The translations under genes and the position numbers were made by a program. The notes under the pieces were generated by a model. It was not told the DNA's origin and made no database searches. It saw nothing but the letters and a program-made list of their open reading frames with translations. 64,000 bases of DNA, taken from contig LVAV01000005.1 of NCBI GenBank assembly GCA_001604185.1, forward strand, positions 1 to 64,000, read 5' to 3'. Source of the DNA: Clostridiales bacterium Firm_16. Its GTDB lineage: Bacteria > Bacillota > Clostridia > Saccharofermentanales > Saccharofermentanaceae. Shown here one piece after another: positions 53,734 to 61,588 of the stretch. Each line of letters begins with the position of its first letter. Position 1 is the first letter of the stretch.

Positions 53734-54915
53734 ATGAAAAGAGAAATAATGGTTGCAGGAATCCTGGCCATGACGATCCTTGCCGGCGGATGCACGGGAA
53801 CGAAGGAGACGAGAACGAGCCGCGAAACGAAGAAGACGAAGGAAGTGACCGAGGAGACAACGGAGATGACTTCGGAAGAAACGACTACGGAATCTACGAC
53901 CGAATCCACTACGGAAGAAACTACAACTGAGGAAACAACGACAGAGACGATAGAAGAGACGACCACGGAAGAGACGACGGAGGAGACCACCGAGGAAGAA
54001 ACGACCACGCAGATCACGCTTCCGGAAGGCTTTCCGACATTTAATCTGGCAGATGATTACTATTCACTTTATGCGGATAATTCCTATAAGCTTCCCATGG
54101 TGTTCGAAGCCTATCTTAGTGCAGGAACGGCCAGCTGGGAGCAGTCTCTGACCTTTAACACGTCGGCCTGTACTTTCACCGGACAGTATGAGAGTCGGAC
54201 ATTAAATATCAACGAAGATCCGGAAACCTACGATGTGTATCTGTGCACTATGAAGGCGGAAGAGATCGTGTTTGAGAGGCGAAATGCATATTCTTTCGTA
54301 GCGACAGTCGGGAAACTCGAGGAGAAGAAGTTTAACGATTACGATGCACCGTATGGAGATTATCAGGCGCATTATCACTTCAGCCATGCCTATAAACTGG
54401 CCCAGAAGGACGAGCTGGTCGTCTTTCTGCCGAATACTCCTATGGGGGCCTTACCGGAGGAAGCTTTATCCTGGGTGGAACCGTTCCTGCCATATCCGGA
54501 TGGAGATTACCTTGGATCATTCGTTCTTTATGACTCAACGCAGCAGGTAGCCTATAACATTTTCAAAGACAGCATTCCGGAGACGGAAGAGGTGACCGGC
54601 AAGGATATGGACGGCTGGACGGGAACCTATACGTTCGATGGGGGCGAGTTCACTATCTATTACGATAAGAAATTCTCAGTCTACCGCATGGAACTGAACT
54701 TAGGTTCCGGCGAGGTGTTCAAGGATATGCTGATCAAGAAGAAGCTGGGAGATTCGTCGACACTGGTTGTGACGAAGAATTTTGAGTTCGATACGGATCT
54801 TCTGATCATTAAGATAGACGTGGCTGACGGAACCTGCGTCATGAGTGTATGTGAATCCGACATCGAAGCCCTGAACCCCGGTGCGATTATGACCGTACAG
54901 AAAAAGCCGTCCTGA
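53734..54915 (+). CDS. Lipoprotein with Thr/Glu repeat linker
   Basis: 393 residues. Lipobox LAGGC near residue 20, then about 75 residues of TTE/ETT/TEE repeats as a wall-spanning spacer, then an unrecognised beta-rich domain of about 290 residues (FNLADDYYSLYADNSYKLP onwards). The linker resembles that of the deacetylase at 4275-5435, but the globular domain does not. GGAGGAGA precedes the ATG. The stop lies inside the terminator hairpin. Confidence 0.82.
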   Translation: MKREIMVAGILAMTILAGGCTGTKETRTSRETKKTKEVTEETTEMTSEETTTESTTESTTEETTTEETTTETIEETTTEETTEETTEEETTTQITLPEGFPTFNLADDYYSLYADNSYKLPMVFEAYLSAGTASWEQSLTFNTSACTFTGQYESRTLNINEDPETYDVYLCTMKAEEIVFERRNAYSFVATVGKLEEKKFNDYDAPYGDYQAHYHFSHAYKLAQKDELVVFLPNTPMGALPEEALSWVEPFLPYPDGDYLGSFVLYDSTQQVAYNIFKDSIPETEEVTGKDMDGWTGTYTFDGGEFTIYYDKKFSVYRMELNLGSGEVFKDMLIKKKLGDSSTLVVTKNFEFDTDLLIIKIDVADGTCVMSVCESDIEALNPGAIMTVQKKPS

Positions 54916-54928
54916 GTAGACGGCTTTT
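54902..54928 (+). terminator. Terminator overlapping the lipoprotein stop codon
   Basis: AAAAGCCGTC/GACGGCTTTT perfect stem with a seven-base loop holding the TGA. Confidence 0.9.
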
Positions 54929-54990
54929 CGAATCTGTATGGATAGATCACCTGTGAGGTCAGAGGAGATCGCACAAGGCGACCGCAAAGA

Positions 54991-55557
54991 TTACTTCTTC
55001 TTCAGGAATTGCTCTGCCATGCTGGTGAGAGACTTGGTAAGAAGATCTGCAACATCCAGACCGCTATCCTTCTTGGAGGCGGTCTTCTTTGTTGTCGTTT
55101 TCTTAGTAGTGGATTTCTTGGAAGAGGTGCTTTTCTTGGCCGTGGAGGACTTCGAAGAGGAAGTCTTCTTGGCTGAAGTCGTTGTCTTCTTGGAAGATGA
55201 CTTGGATGTGGAGGCAGAAGCTCCGACTATGGAACGGAAAGAAGCGTATACCTTCACTTCTTTTGCGATCTTGGAAGGCAGTTTGTCCTTATCTTCGGTC
55301 ACGACATATACATCGTGTTTGGATGCGGTATGAACTCCGATAAGATAGGTCATGTTCAGCCATAACTCGGAAGCGGTGCCGACTTCGTAGTATTCGATAT
55401 CGGCGGAGATTTCGTTAAACTGTTCCTTCACCTTAGCGGGAACCGTCTTCTTGCCCTTGACGTAGAGAACGATCAGATGGTCAGATTTAGCAAGTTTATC
55501 TGCACCGGAGAAATCAAGCTTACTGCTTTCTGCTAAAGAGATAAGAACATATTTCAT
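54991..55557 (-). CDS. PIN-like domain protein with histone-H1-like Lys/Ser/Thr tail
   Basis: 188 residues. Residues 1-110 (YVLISLAESSKLDFSGADK..., LIVLYVKGKKTVPAKV, VYVVTEDKD) suggest a compact alpha/beta domain resembling PIN-like nuclease folds, though the usual first acidic motif is not clear. Residues about 113-165 are almost only Lys, Ser, Thr and Ala (KKTTTSAKKTSSSK, TTKKTTTKKT), like eukaryotic H1 tails and bacterial nucleic-acid-binding proteins. A short hydrophobic C-terminus (DVADLLTKSLTSMAEQFLKKK) follows. GGAGG precedes the ATG. Confidence 0.75.
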   Translation of the reverse strand: MKYVLISLAESSKLDFSGADKLAKSDHLIVLYVKGKKTVPAKVKEQFNEISADIEYYEVGTASELWLNMTYLIGVHTASKHDVYVVTEDKDKLPSKIAKEVKVYASFRSIVGASASTSKSSSKKTTTSAKKTSSSKSSTAKKSTSSKKSTTKKTTTKKTASKKDSGLDVADLLTKSLTSMAEQFLKKK

Positions 55558-55780
55558 GGAAACGCCTCCTTCAGGGCAGAGCGATTCTGCCTAAGATCAT
55601 TGATTTCTTTCATTATACCATTGCGAAGCCTCTTCGACATGTACAAAGATAAATGGTAAAGACGAGTAAATAGAGGGGGTTATTTCGGAAAGCAACAGCG
55701 TGTTATTTTCCATCGGAAAAACTACAATACCAATATACACCTATACACCTTAACCGTTCAGCAAAAGTGGAAGTGATTTT

Positions 55781-55945
55781 ATGGACATAATTGAAAGACG
55801 ACGTAAGACCCGCATCGTAGACGCCTGTATCCGGTACCCGGAGTTTAGCAAGAAACTTGGATTGATGAATCTTTCGACATTCCATGGAGTGCAGGTCGAT
55901 GACTTTGGAAATGATCCACTTTCGAACACGAAAAAGCCCGCATAG
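55781..55945 (+). CDS. Possible 54-residue small protein
   Basis: ATG to TAG, 54 codons, basic N-terminus (IIERRRKTRIVDACIRYPEF) and no known family. A weak GGAAG lies before the start. The stop codon falls inside a perfect terminator hairpin, as it does for the real lipoprotein gene at 53734-54915, which supports expression. Divergent from the PIN-like gene. Confidence 0.45.
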   Translation: MDIIERRRKTRIVDACIRYPEFSKKLGLMNLSTFHGVQVDDFGNDPLSNTKKPA

Positions 55946-55965
55946 TGAGAGTGCGGGCTTTTTCG
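55929..55965. terminator. Bidirectional terminator
   Basis: Perfect 14-bp stem CGAAAAAGCCCGCA/TGCGGGCTTTTTCG with a nine-base loop. Serves the small ORF on plus and the XRE regulator on minus. Confidence 0.92.
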
Positions 55966-56010
55966 GTTATTCGGAAGTGAAAACCTCGGAAGCGATCCTT
56001 CCGAAAAAGA

Positions 56011-56505
56011 TTATTTAAAATCTTCTTTCTTGATCTCGCCGGCAGCGATGGCGTTGTCGATCCAGAGTCTGAGAGAATCGATGGTGAGTGCCATCTTGTC
56101 CAGTTCGTTCTTGATCTCGACGAAGTCCGGCAGCTCGTCATCGGCAATCTTGCCGTCTACGGTGATCTCAATAAGACGATTCTTGTTCTTATCGATGGAG
56201 TTCAATGTGGCGATCATCTCCAGAGTGATCTGGGATAATTCCTTCGGAACAACTTCAGGTACATACTCCTGTCCGATCGGACACTCATGAGAGCAGAAGT
56301 AGTTGCAGAGAGAAGGATTCTTGTAGCAATCTGCCATTGCCAGGATCTCTTCCGGATGAGGAAGGGTCTTCTCATTCTCAATCTTCTCGATTCGGTCTGC
56401 GGAGATATACTGCAGACGCTCGGAAGCGGCATCTCGCGTAAGGTTCTGTGCCTCACGGCTCAACTGGTAAATGTTCTTGTTTTCTTTGATCGACTTTCTG
56501 CCCAT
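56011..56505 (-). CDS. XRE-type helix-turn-helix regulator with Cys-rich segment
   Basis: 164 residues. N-terminal HTH (NIYQLSREAQNLTRDAASER, YISADRIEKIENEK), then a cysteine-rich stretch CNYFCSHECPIGQ that could bind metal, then a helical C-terminus. GGAG lies eight bases before the ATG. Divergent from the DUF4230 gene (286 bases). Similar proteins occur in many clostridia; targets unknown. Confidence 0.85.
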   Translation of the reverse strand: MGRKSIKENKNIYQLSREAQNLTRDAASERLQYISADRIEKIENEKTLPHPEEILAMADCYKNPSLCNYFCSHECPIGQEYVPEVVPKELSQITLEMIATLNSIDKNKNRLIEITVDGKIADDELPDFVEIKNELDKMALTIDSLRLWIDNAIAAGEIKKEDFK

Positions 56506-56791
56506 AGTTCGGTCTCCGTCTTATATTTTGAAGTTCAAAGCAAATTAGAAGAAGTTAACACGCAGTTCCTTCTGTTTTTGTTTGACATAGTAGATTATAA
56601 ACTATAGTCAGAGTAAAAGAAACAAGACATTACAAATTGAGAGTTGGATATTGTGAATTTTTGAGAATTTTTCTCGGTTGAATCGTATATTATTAAACTG
56701 AGAGATAATGTGAAACATGTTTTTCGATTGGACCGCTTGAAGTGGTCGCGCCTATGGGGCGAGAACTTTTCAAGATGAAGGAGGGGAGCCC
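56506..56791. other. Divergent regulatory region
   Basis: 286 bases between xre and the DUF4230 gene. AT-rich; contains GAGAA-TTT-TTCTC (about 56662-56674) and two small hairpins near the plus-strand gene (GACCGCT/AGTGGTC near 56730-56748 and a GCGCC/GGGCG hairpin following). No gene seen. Confidence 0.5.
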
Positions 56792-57523
56792 ATGAGAAGA
56801 GAATATAAGGACGACAGACAGACAATTGTAGTAAGAGGTCCGGGTTTGATCCGCCGGATCGGAGGAGCTGTTGTAGTATTATTTGCTGTGATCGGCGTGA
56901 TCATGGTAGTCGGATGGATCAGCGGCTGGTCCGGATCTTCCGACAAGAAAGTGCAGCGTTCCGGTTCCAAGGAAGCAATCGTGGAGGAAGAAGAGAAGTT
57001 CCACGGTATCATCCTGACGGATAACACGGTCATGAGTGAACTGAAGGCGATTGCCGAATTGATGACCTATTCCCATCACTACGCGGGAACGGCAACCGTG
57101 GTGGATTCGGTCCAGATCCCTTACACAGATGTTAATATCTGGGGAACACAGCATACTATCGACATTATGTATAACGGAACCATCAAGGTCGGCTATGACC
57201 TCAAGGATATCCATATCAAGGTCAACGAGCTTAGAAAAGAGATCTACGTCATGATCCCGAAGGTTCCGACAGTGGTAGATAACAATATTCCGCAGGAGAG
57301 CGTCAGCGTGGTTCAGGACAACAATCCGTTTAACCCGATCCGTGCCAACGAAGTAAATGAGCGTCTGGCCGAGATCAAGGCTGACCGCCTGAATGAAGCA
57401 GTGAAGGACGGTATCTACGATCAGGCTGAGAATCATCTGCGCCAGATCATTATCGAGACCTTGGCTCAGCTTCATAACGACTACAAGGTCGTATTCTCGG
57501 ATATGCCGACGACCGCACAGTGA
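56792..57523 (+). CDS. DUF4230 membrane-anchored protein
   Basis: 243 residues. One N-terminal membrane helix (about 24-45), an acidic linker, then an external DUF4230 domain (ELMTYSHHYAGTATVVDS, NIWGTQHTIDIMYNGTIKVG, ADRLNEAVKDGIYDQAENHL). Function of the family is unknown. Strong AAGGAGGGG site before the ATG. Confidence 0.85.
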   Translation: MRREYKDDRQTIVVRGPGLIRRIGGAVVVLFAVIGVIMVVGWISGWSGSSDKKVQRSGSKEAIVEEEEKFHGIILTDNTVMSELKAIAELMTYSHHYAGTATVVDSVQIPYTDVNIWGTQHTIDIMYNGTIKVGYDLKDIHIKVNELRKEIYVMIPKVPTVVDNNIPQESVSVVQDNNPFNPIRANEVNERLAEIKADRLNEAVKDGIYDQAENHLRQIIIETLAQLHNDYKVVFSDMPTTAQ

Positions 57524-57593
57524 GGCAGCGTTGCGCGTGCTTCGCGACTGATTGATCGAATCTGAAATACCTCTAAATATCACCTCTCGTCTT

Positions 57594-57637
57594 GAGCGAA
57601 TGGAAGCCTCCTTTTCCATTCGCTCTTTTTATTTTTG
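57594..57637 (+). terminator. Terminator after the DUF4230 gene
   Basis: GAGCGAATGGAA/TTCCATTCGCTC stem (12 bp), then TTTTTATTTTT. It insulates the biosynthetic-like cluster that follows. Confidence 0.95.
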
Positions 57638-57645
57638 TGAACGCT

Positions 57646-57692
57646 TTGATAATTTAAATATCCTGATATATAATAAACTGGGTTTGGGGAAT
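57646..57692 (+). promoter_or_regulatory. Cluster promoter A
   Basis: TTGATA (57646-57651), 17-base spacer, TATAAT (57669-57674), then GGGTTTGGGGAAT. The stretch TGATATATAAT plus TTTGGGGAA is shared nearly base for base with promoter C (58623-58670) and partly with promoter B (63636-63682). Confidence 0.7.
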
Positions 57693-57813
57693 CGACTGGG
57701 AAAGGAACTCGTGATTCGTTAAGTGCTTGCAGATCAAGAAAGCCGAATTGAGTATTCCGGACTGTAGATGTAGGGGGCAGCCGGGAACCTTCGGATCACG
57801 TGTTTAGAATATT
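57681..57813 (+). promoter_or_regulatory. Unassigned structured leader RNA A
   Basis: CGTGAT (57710-57715) pairs with ATCACG (57795-57800), enclosing about 80 bases with further pairing TTCCGG/CCGG-GAA. Leader B at 63665-63907 has the same GTGAT...ATCAC pairing at nearly the same distance and the shared 3' end CTTC-CGGATCAC. The thioesterase gene follows with no Shine-Dalgarno site. It does not match TPP, cobalamin, ydaO, FMN or c-di-GMP cores. Confidence 0.5.
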
Positions 57814-58581
57814 ATGAGTATGCAGATGTTTGCGTTGCCTTATGCTGGGGGCAGTGCGAGTATTTACCGTGACTGGATCTCCAAACTGGAGCCGTCGATG
57901 GATGTTTGTCCGATCGAATACGCAGGACACGCGGGACGTTTCAGTGAGCCGTTCTTTGTAAGCATTGAAGAAGCGGCAGAAGACGTCAGCGAGCAGATTA
58001 TTCACCAACAGAAAAAAGATTACATAGTATACGGCCATAGCATGGGAAGCTTTGTGGCACTTGAGACGGCATTTATTTTGGAAAAGAAGAATGCTGTCTT
58101 GCCAAAGGCGGTTATTGTTGCGGCTTGCCGTCCACCACATCTTCGAGGCAGGGGGAAGCAACTTGGAGCCATGCCCAAGAAAGAGCTGATGGAGTATATG
58201 GTTTCTCGTGGCCAGTTTGACCCGGAGATCCTGGAATGCGAGGAACTCTTTGAGTTGTTGTCCGACATCATGTACGCGGATGTACAGATGTTCAGCAAAT
58301 ACAAACAAAACTTTGAATCAAGACAGATCCATGTTCCTTTGATTGCGTTGGCCGGACAGGAAGATGATGCGACTTCACTGGAAGATATGGAGGAATGGCA
58401 GAAATACACGAATCACGACTTCCGTTTCCATATGTGTAAGGGAAATCACTTTTTTGCATTCAACGAGAACAAAGAGTTTATGAAAGATTTGTTGATGTGG
58501 TGCAACCCATATCTTGAGAGAAGCAGGAGTAAAGCCGGTACGAAAGAGAAAGAGGACAGGTTCATACATTTGTGTACTTAA
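57814..58581 (+). CDS. Type II thioesterase (GrsT-like)
   Basis: 255 residues, alpha/beta hydrolase. N-terminal ALPYAGGSASIYRDW, nucleophile motif GHSMGS (Ser76), later Asp in AGQEDDATSLEDM and His in KGNHFFAF. These editing thioesterases normally clear misloaded carrier proteins of NRPS/PKS lines. Start at 57814 is supported by alignment with the paralogue at 60862 (MSMQMFALPYAGG against MSIQMFALPYAGG), although no Shine-Dalgarno is present. A short basic tail (ERSRSKAGTKEKEDR) is not in the paralogue. Confidence 0.9.
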   Translation: MSMQMFALPYAGGSASIYRDWISKLEPSMDVCPIEYAGHAGRFSEPFFVSIEEAAEDVSEQIIHQQKKDYIVYGHSMGSFVALETAFILEKKNAVLPKAVIVAACRPPHLRGRGKQLGAMPKKELMEYMVSRGQFDPEILECEELFELLSDIMYADVQMFSKYKQNFESRQIHVPLIALAGQEDDATSLEDMEEWQKYTNHDFRFHMCKGNHFFAFNENKEFMKDLLMWCNPYLERSRSKAGTKEKEDRFIHLCT

Positions 58582-58622
58582 GTTTTTAAACGCAAGAAGA
58601 AAATAGATTGATACAGATAAAT

Positions 58623-58670
58623 TTGTAAACCTCAATTCTGTGATATATAATTATTCTGGTTTTGGGGAAT
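58623..58670 (+). promoter_or_regulatory. Cluster promoter C
   Basis: TTGTAA (58623-58628), 17-base spacer, TATAAT (58646-58651), then GGTTTTGGGGAAT. Leader is short, about 35 bases to the glycosyltransferase ATG. Same core as promoter A. Confidence 0.7.
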
Positions 58671-58692
58671 AAAGGAAAAGCGGGAAGTAGAA

Positions 58693-60069
58693 ATGTCAAA
58701 TGTAGTAATAGTCACGCATTGGTTGGATGGTGATGTAGTACCTTATGTCAGAATCGGAAGCGAGCTGAAGCGAAGAGGACATGATGTGACTTTGGTTACG
58801 CACTGTCATTTTGCGGATATGGCAGCCAAAGCGGGTTTGGACTTCAGAGCTTGGGATACTCCGGAAGAGTATGCAAGACTAGTGGATCAGATGCAACAGA
58901 GCAAGGATGATCATTCTTTTCAAAGCAATAATTTCTCTTATGATTCCAATGTATTCCGACAAATCACGGAGAGTCTCGAAGTCAGACTAAAAGAGTATAG
59001 GATCGTTGATGAATGTAGCCAGAGACCGGATACGGTTTTTCTATGTAAGAGTAGATCTAGTGTTGGCGCTTATCTGGTAGCTGAAAAGCGTGGATTACCT
59101 TTAGCAACGGTTGTCGGGTATCCGTCAGAAGTAGCCAGCATGCTGATTTATGATGAATTGGAAGGTAAGAATGATCTTCCGAGACTGAACGAATTGCGTA
59201 ACGCATTGGGCTTGGATCCTATTGACTCGTGGTTGCAGTGGGAGAGTAGTGCTAAGATGACTTTGGCTTTGTGGCCGGAGTGGTATGACCATATAGATGA
59301 TCAATGGCCGACGAAAATTGACCCTGTTGGATTTCCTTTGGAGCAAGGCAAACAAGCATATAAGCGTGAGGTACCCAAAGATTTCGCTGAGTGGATGGAA
59401 AAGAATCCAAACCCAATCCTGATTACCGGTGGAACGACGAAATTGATTGATAAAAGCTTCTACACAAACAGTATTGAAGCCTGCGGGATTCTTGGTCAAC
59501 CCACCGTTCTTTTATGCCAATACGATGAATTTGTTCCTAAGAATCTCCCAAGCAATGTTGTCTGGTATAAGTACATTCCGTTGGATGAAATTATGCCGAA
59601 GCTCAGTGTTCTCATACATCATGGAGGCGTTGGGACAGTAACAGGCGGTCTGGCGACCGGAATACCGCAGTTGATTCTTCCCGGATATGTGGACAGACCA
59701 TATAATGCTACGTTGATCAAAGAACTTGGTGCCGGTGATTATTTGCTTCCGGGAAATTGGCAACCTGACAAAATTGCAGATATGGTCAAATCACTTCAGC
59801 AAGAGAAGGTAGTGGTGTCTTGCCGTCGATATATAGAGAAAATGAAAGCTAATCGCGGCATCTCTGTTGCTGCAGATCGGGTTGAACAGATGATTGGTAA
59901 TGATGCGTATGTGTATTCGATAAATAGAGGCTATAAGCAAGAAAGAAAATCAGGATCAGCAGAAGTATCTGACGAGAAGCGAATGAGCGATGGTAAAAAA
60001 CCGAAGCTTACCGAGGAGCAGAAAGCCCGGCTGAGATTGAGTTTAATGAAGAGAGAAAAATCTGAATAA
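58693..60069 (+). CDS. GT1-family (MGT-type) glycosyltransferase
   Basis: 458 residues, GT-B fold. N-terminal acceptor domain (IVTHWLDGDVVPYVRIGSEL) and C-terminal NDP-sugar site HHGGVGTVTGGLATGIPQLI, close to macrolide and other natural-product glycosyltransferases. GGGAAG precedes ATG 58693. The last 50 residues are a charged helix (KPKLTEEQKARLRLSLMKRE) outside the catalytic domain, which might be a docking element. Likely glycosylates the product of the cluster. Confidence 0.9.
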   Translation: MSNVVIVTHWLDGDVVPYVRIGSELKRRGHDVTLVTHCHFADMAAKAGLDFRAWDTPEEYARLVDQMQQSKDDHSFQSNNFSYDSNVFRQITESLEVRLKEYRIVDECSQRPDTVFLCKSRSSVGAYLVAEKRGLPLATVVGYPSEVASMLIYDELEGKNDLPRLNELRNALGLDPIDSWLQWESSAKMTLALWPEWYDHIDDQWPTKIDPVGFPLEQGKQAYKREVPKDFAEWMEKNPNPILITGGTTKLIDKSFYTNSIEACGILGQPTVLLCQYDEFVPKNLPSNVVWYKYIPLDEIMPKLSVLIHHGGVGTVTGGLATGIPQLILPGYVDRPYNATLIKELGAGDYLLPGNWQPDKIADMVKSLQQEKVVVSCRRYIEKMKANRGISVAADRVEQMIGNDAYVYSINRGYKQERKSGSAEVSDEKRMSDGKKPKLTEEQKARLRLSLMKREKSE

Positions 60070-60100
60070 TCTTTTTACTTGATAGTTTTTGGAGGAATAC

Positions 60101-60847
60101 ATGAAGAAAGCATACTTGACTATAGACGATGGTCCGTCAGTAGCTCGAAAGGAAAAAGTTGATATCTTGAATCAATTCGGAATACAGGCTGTTTGGTTCA
60201 GCGAAGGCAGATTTATGGAAATACGCCCCGACGAGTTGGTGTATACCATACAGAAAGGTCATATCGTAGGGAATCATGCTTTTTCACACTCGCATTTTTC
60301 TGAACTTACTTTAGAACAGTGTAGAAACGAGATAATTGAAACGGATCGTATGATCGAGCAGCTCTACGAGAAAGCCGGTGTCAAACGTCCTATAAAACTG
60401 TTCCGCTTTCCTTACGGAGATGAAGGAGTGACCCGAGGTTTTTATGAATTTGGTTATTCTGATGAGGAAAAGGAGCGTGTCTCACAAATACAATCGATCC
60501 TAAAGGAGTTGGGATATGTAATCTTCCCCTTCAAGAATATCACATACAAGTACTTTGATGCTTTTAGACATTCTGAACGAGTGGATTGGCTTTGGACATA
60601 TGATGCCATGGAGTGGTGTGTTTATCAGGAGAATCCTCCATTTGGAGTCAGAACACTAGATGATGTTTTGGAAATGATGGAATTGGATCTTCCGGAAAGA
60701 TGGATGGGTCTGAATTATCCTGATTCAGATGAGATCATTGTAGTTCATGATCATCCACAGACTTCGGATATTTTCGGGGCGATTATTAAAGGTTTTGTAG
60801 ACCTGGGGATTCAATTTGGATCATTCAATGATCTTATAACAGGCTAA
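60101..60847 (+). CDS. Polysaccharide deacetylase-family protein
   Basis: 248 residues, NodB fold, no signal peptide, hence cytosolic. Metal and catalytic motifs TIDDGPS, NHAFSHSHF and FRFPYGDEG are present, with a late VVHDH. Such enzymes remove N-acetyl or formyl groups from sugars. The cytosolic location and position between glycosyltransferase and thioesterase suggest a tailoring step on a glycosylated intermediate. GGAGGA precedes ATG 60101. Confidence 0.88.
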   Translation: MKKAYLTIDDGPSVARKEKVDILNQFGIQAVWFSEGRFMEIRPDELVYTIQKGHIVGNHAFSHSHFSELTLEQCRNEIIETDRMIEQLYEKAGVKRPIKLFRFPYGDEGVTRGFYEFGYSDEEKERVSQIQSILKELGYVIFPFKNITYKYFDAFRHSERVDWLWTYDAMEWCVYQENPPFGVRTLDDVLEMMELDLPERWMGLNYPDSDEIIVVHDHPQTSDIFGAIIKGFVDLGIQFGSFNDLITG

Positions 60848-60861
60848 GGAAGGAACACGAA

Positions 60862-61566
60862 ATGAGTATACAAATGTTTGCATTACCCTATGCGGGAGGA
60901 AGCGCAAGTACATATTCGGAGTGGGAGTCCAAACTGAAACCATGGGTAGAACTGTGCCCGATAGAATACGCAGGTCATGCAAGTCGCTTTTGTGATCCTT
61001 TCTATACGAGTATTGAAGAAGCTGCTGAAGATATTAGTGAAATAATACTCAAACAACAGAAGGGCGATTACGTAATCTATGGTCACAGTATGGGTTGCCT
61101 GGTTGCGCTGGAAACGGCATTCATTCTCGAGAAGAAAAATGCCAAGCTTCCCAAAGCGATTATTGTAGCAGCTACCCGACCACCCCATTTGCTATACAAG
61201 GATAAGCCTTTAGGAGATTTGTCAAAAGAAGAACTTATGAAGGAAATCGCCTCCCTGGGTCAGTTTGATCCTGAAGTCCTTGAATGTGAAGAACTCTATG
61301 AAATGATATCCGATATCATGTATGCGGATGTGCAGATGAACACGAGTTATAAAAGGAGCTTTGAAAGCGGAACGATTAGTATTCCGATACTCTCGTTGAC
61401 TGCAGATAAAGATGATGAAGCTCCGGTGGAAGATATGAAGGAATGGCAGAAATATACAAGCGGTGACTTTGAATTCCATCTGTTCGAAGGCGACCATTTC
61501 TTTGCTTTCGAAGATAACAAGGATTTCATTTCATTTCTTTTGAATTATATTCTGTCTATTAAGTAA
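60862..61566 (+). CDS. Type II thioesterase, paralogue of 57814
   Basis: 234 residues; ALPYAGGSASTYSEW, GHSMGC with the nucleophile Ser, and a C-terminal EGDHFFAFEDN holding the catalytic His. Clearly homologous along the whole length with the protein at 57814-58581, so a duplication within the cluster. AAGGAAGG precedes the ATG. Fourteen bases follow the deacetylase. Confidence 0.9.
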   Translation: MSIQMFALPYAGGSASTYSEWESKLKPWVELCPIEYAGHASRFCDPFYTSIEEAAEDISEIILKQQKGDYVIYGHSMGCLVALETAFILEKKNAKLPKAIIVAATRPPHLLYKDKPLGDLSKEELMKEIASLGQFDPEVLECEELYEMISDIMYADVQMNTSYKRSFESGTISIPILSLTADKDDEAPVEDMKEWQKYTSGDFEFHLFEGDHFFAFEDNKDFISFLLNYILSIK

Positions 61567-61588
61567 CTGTTTAGAGGAGACGATGATT

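Noticed and set aside
57681-57813. Leader A as cobalamin, ydaO (c-di-AMP) or c-di-GMP riboswitch
   Set aside because: GGGGAA alone recalls some of these, but the defining conserved cores are missing.
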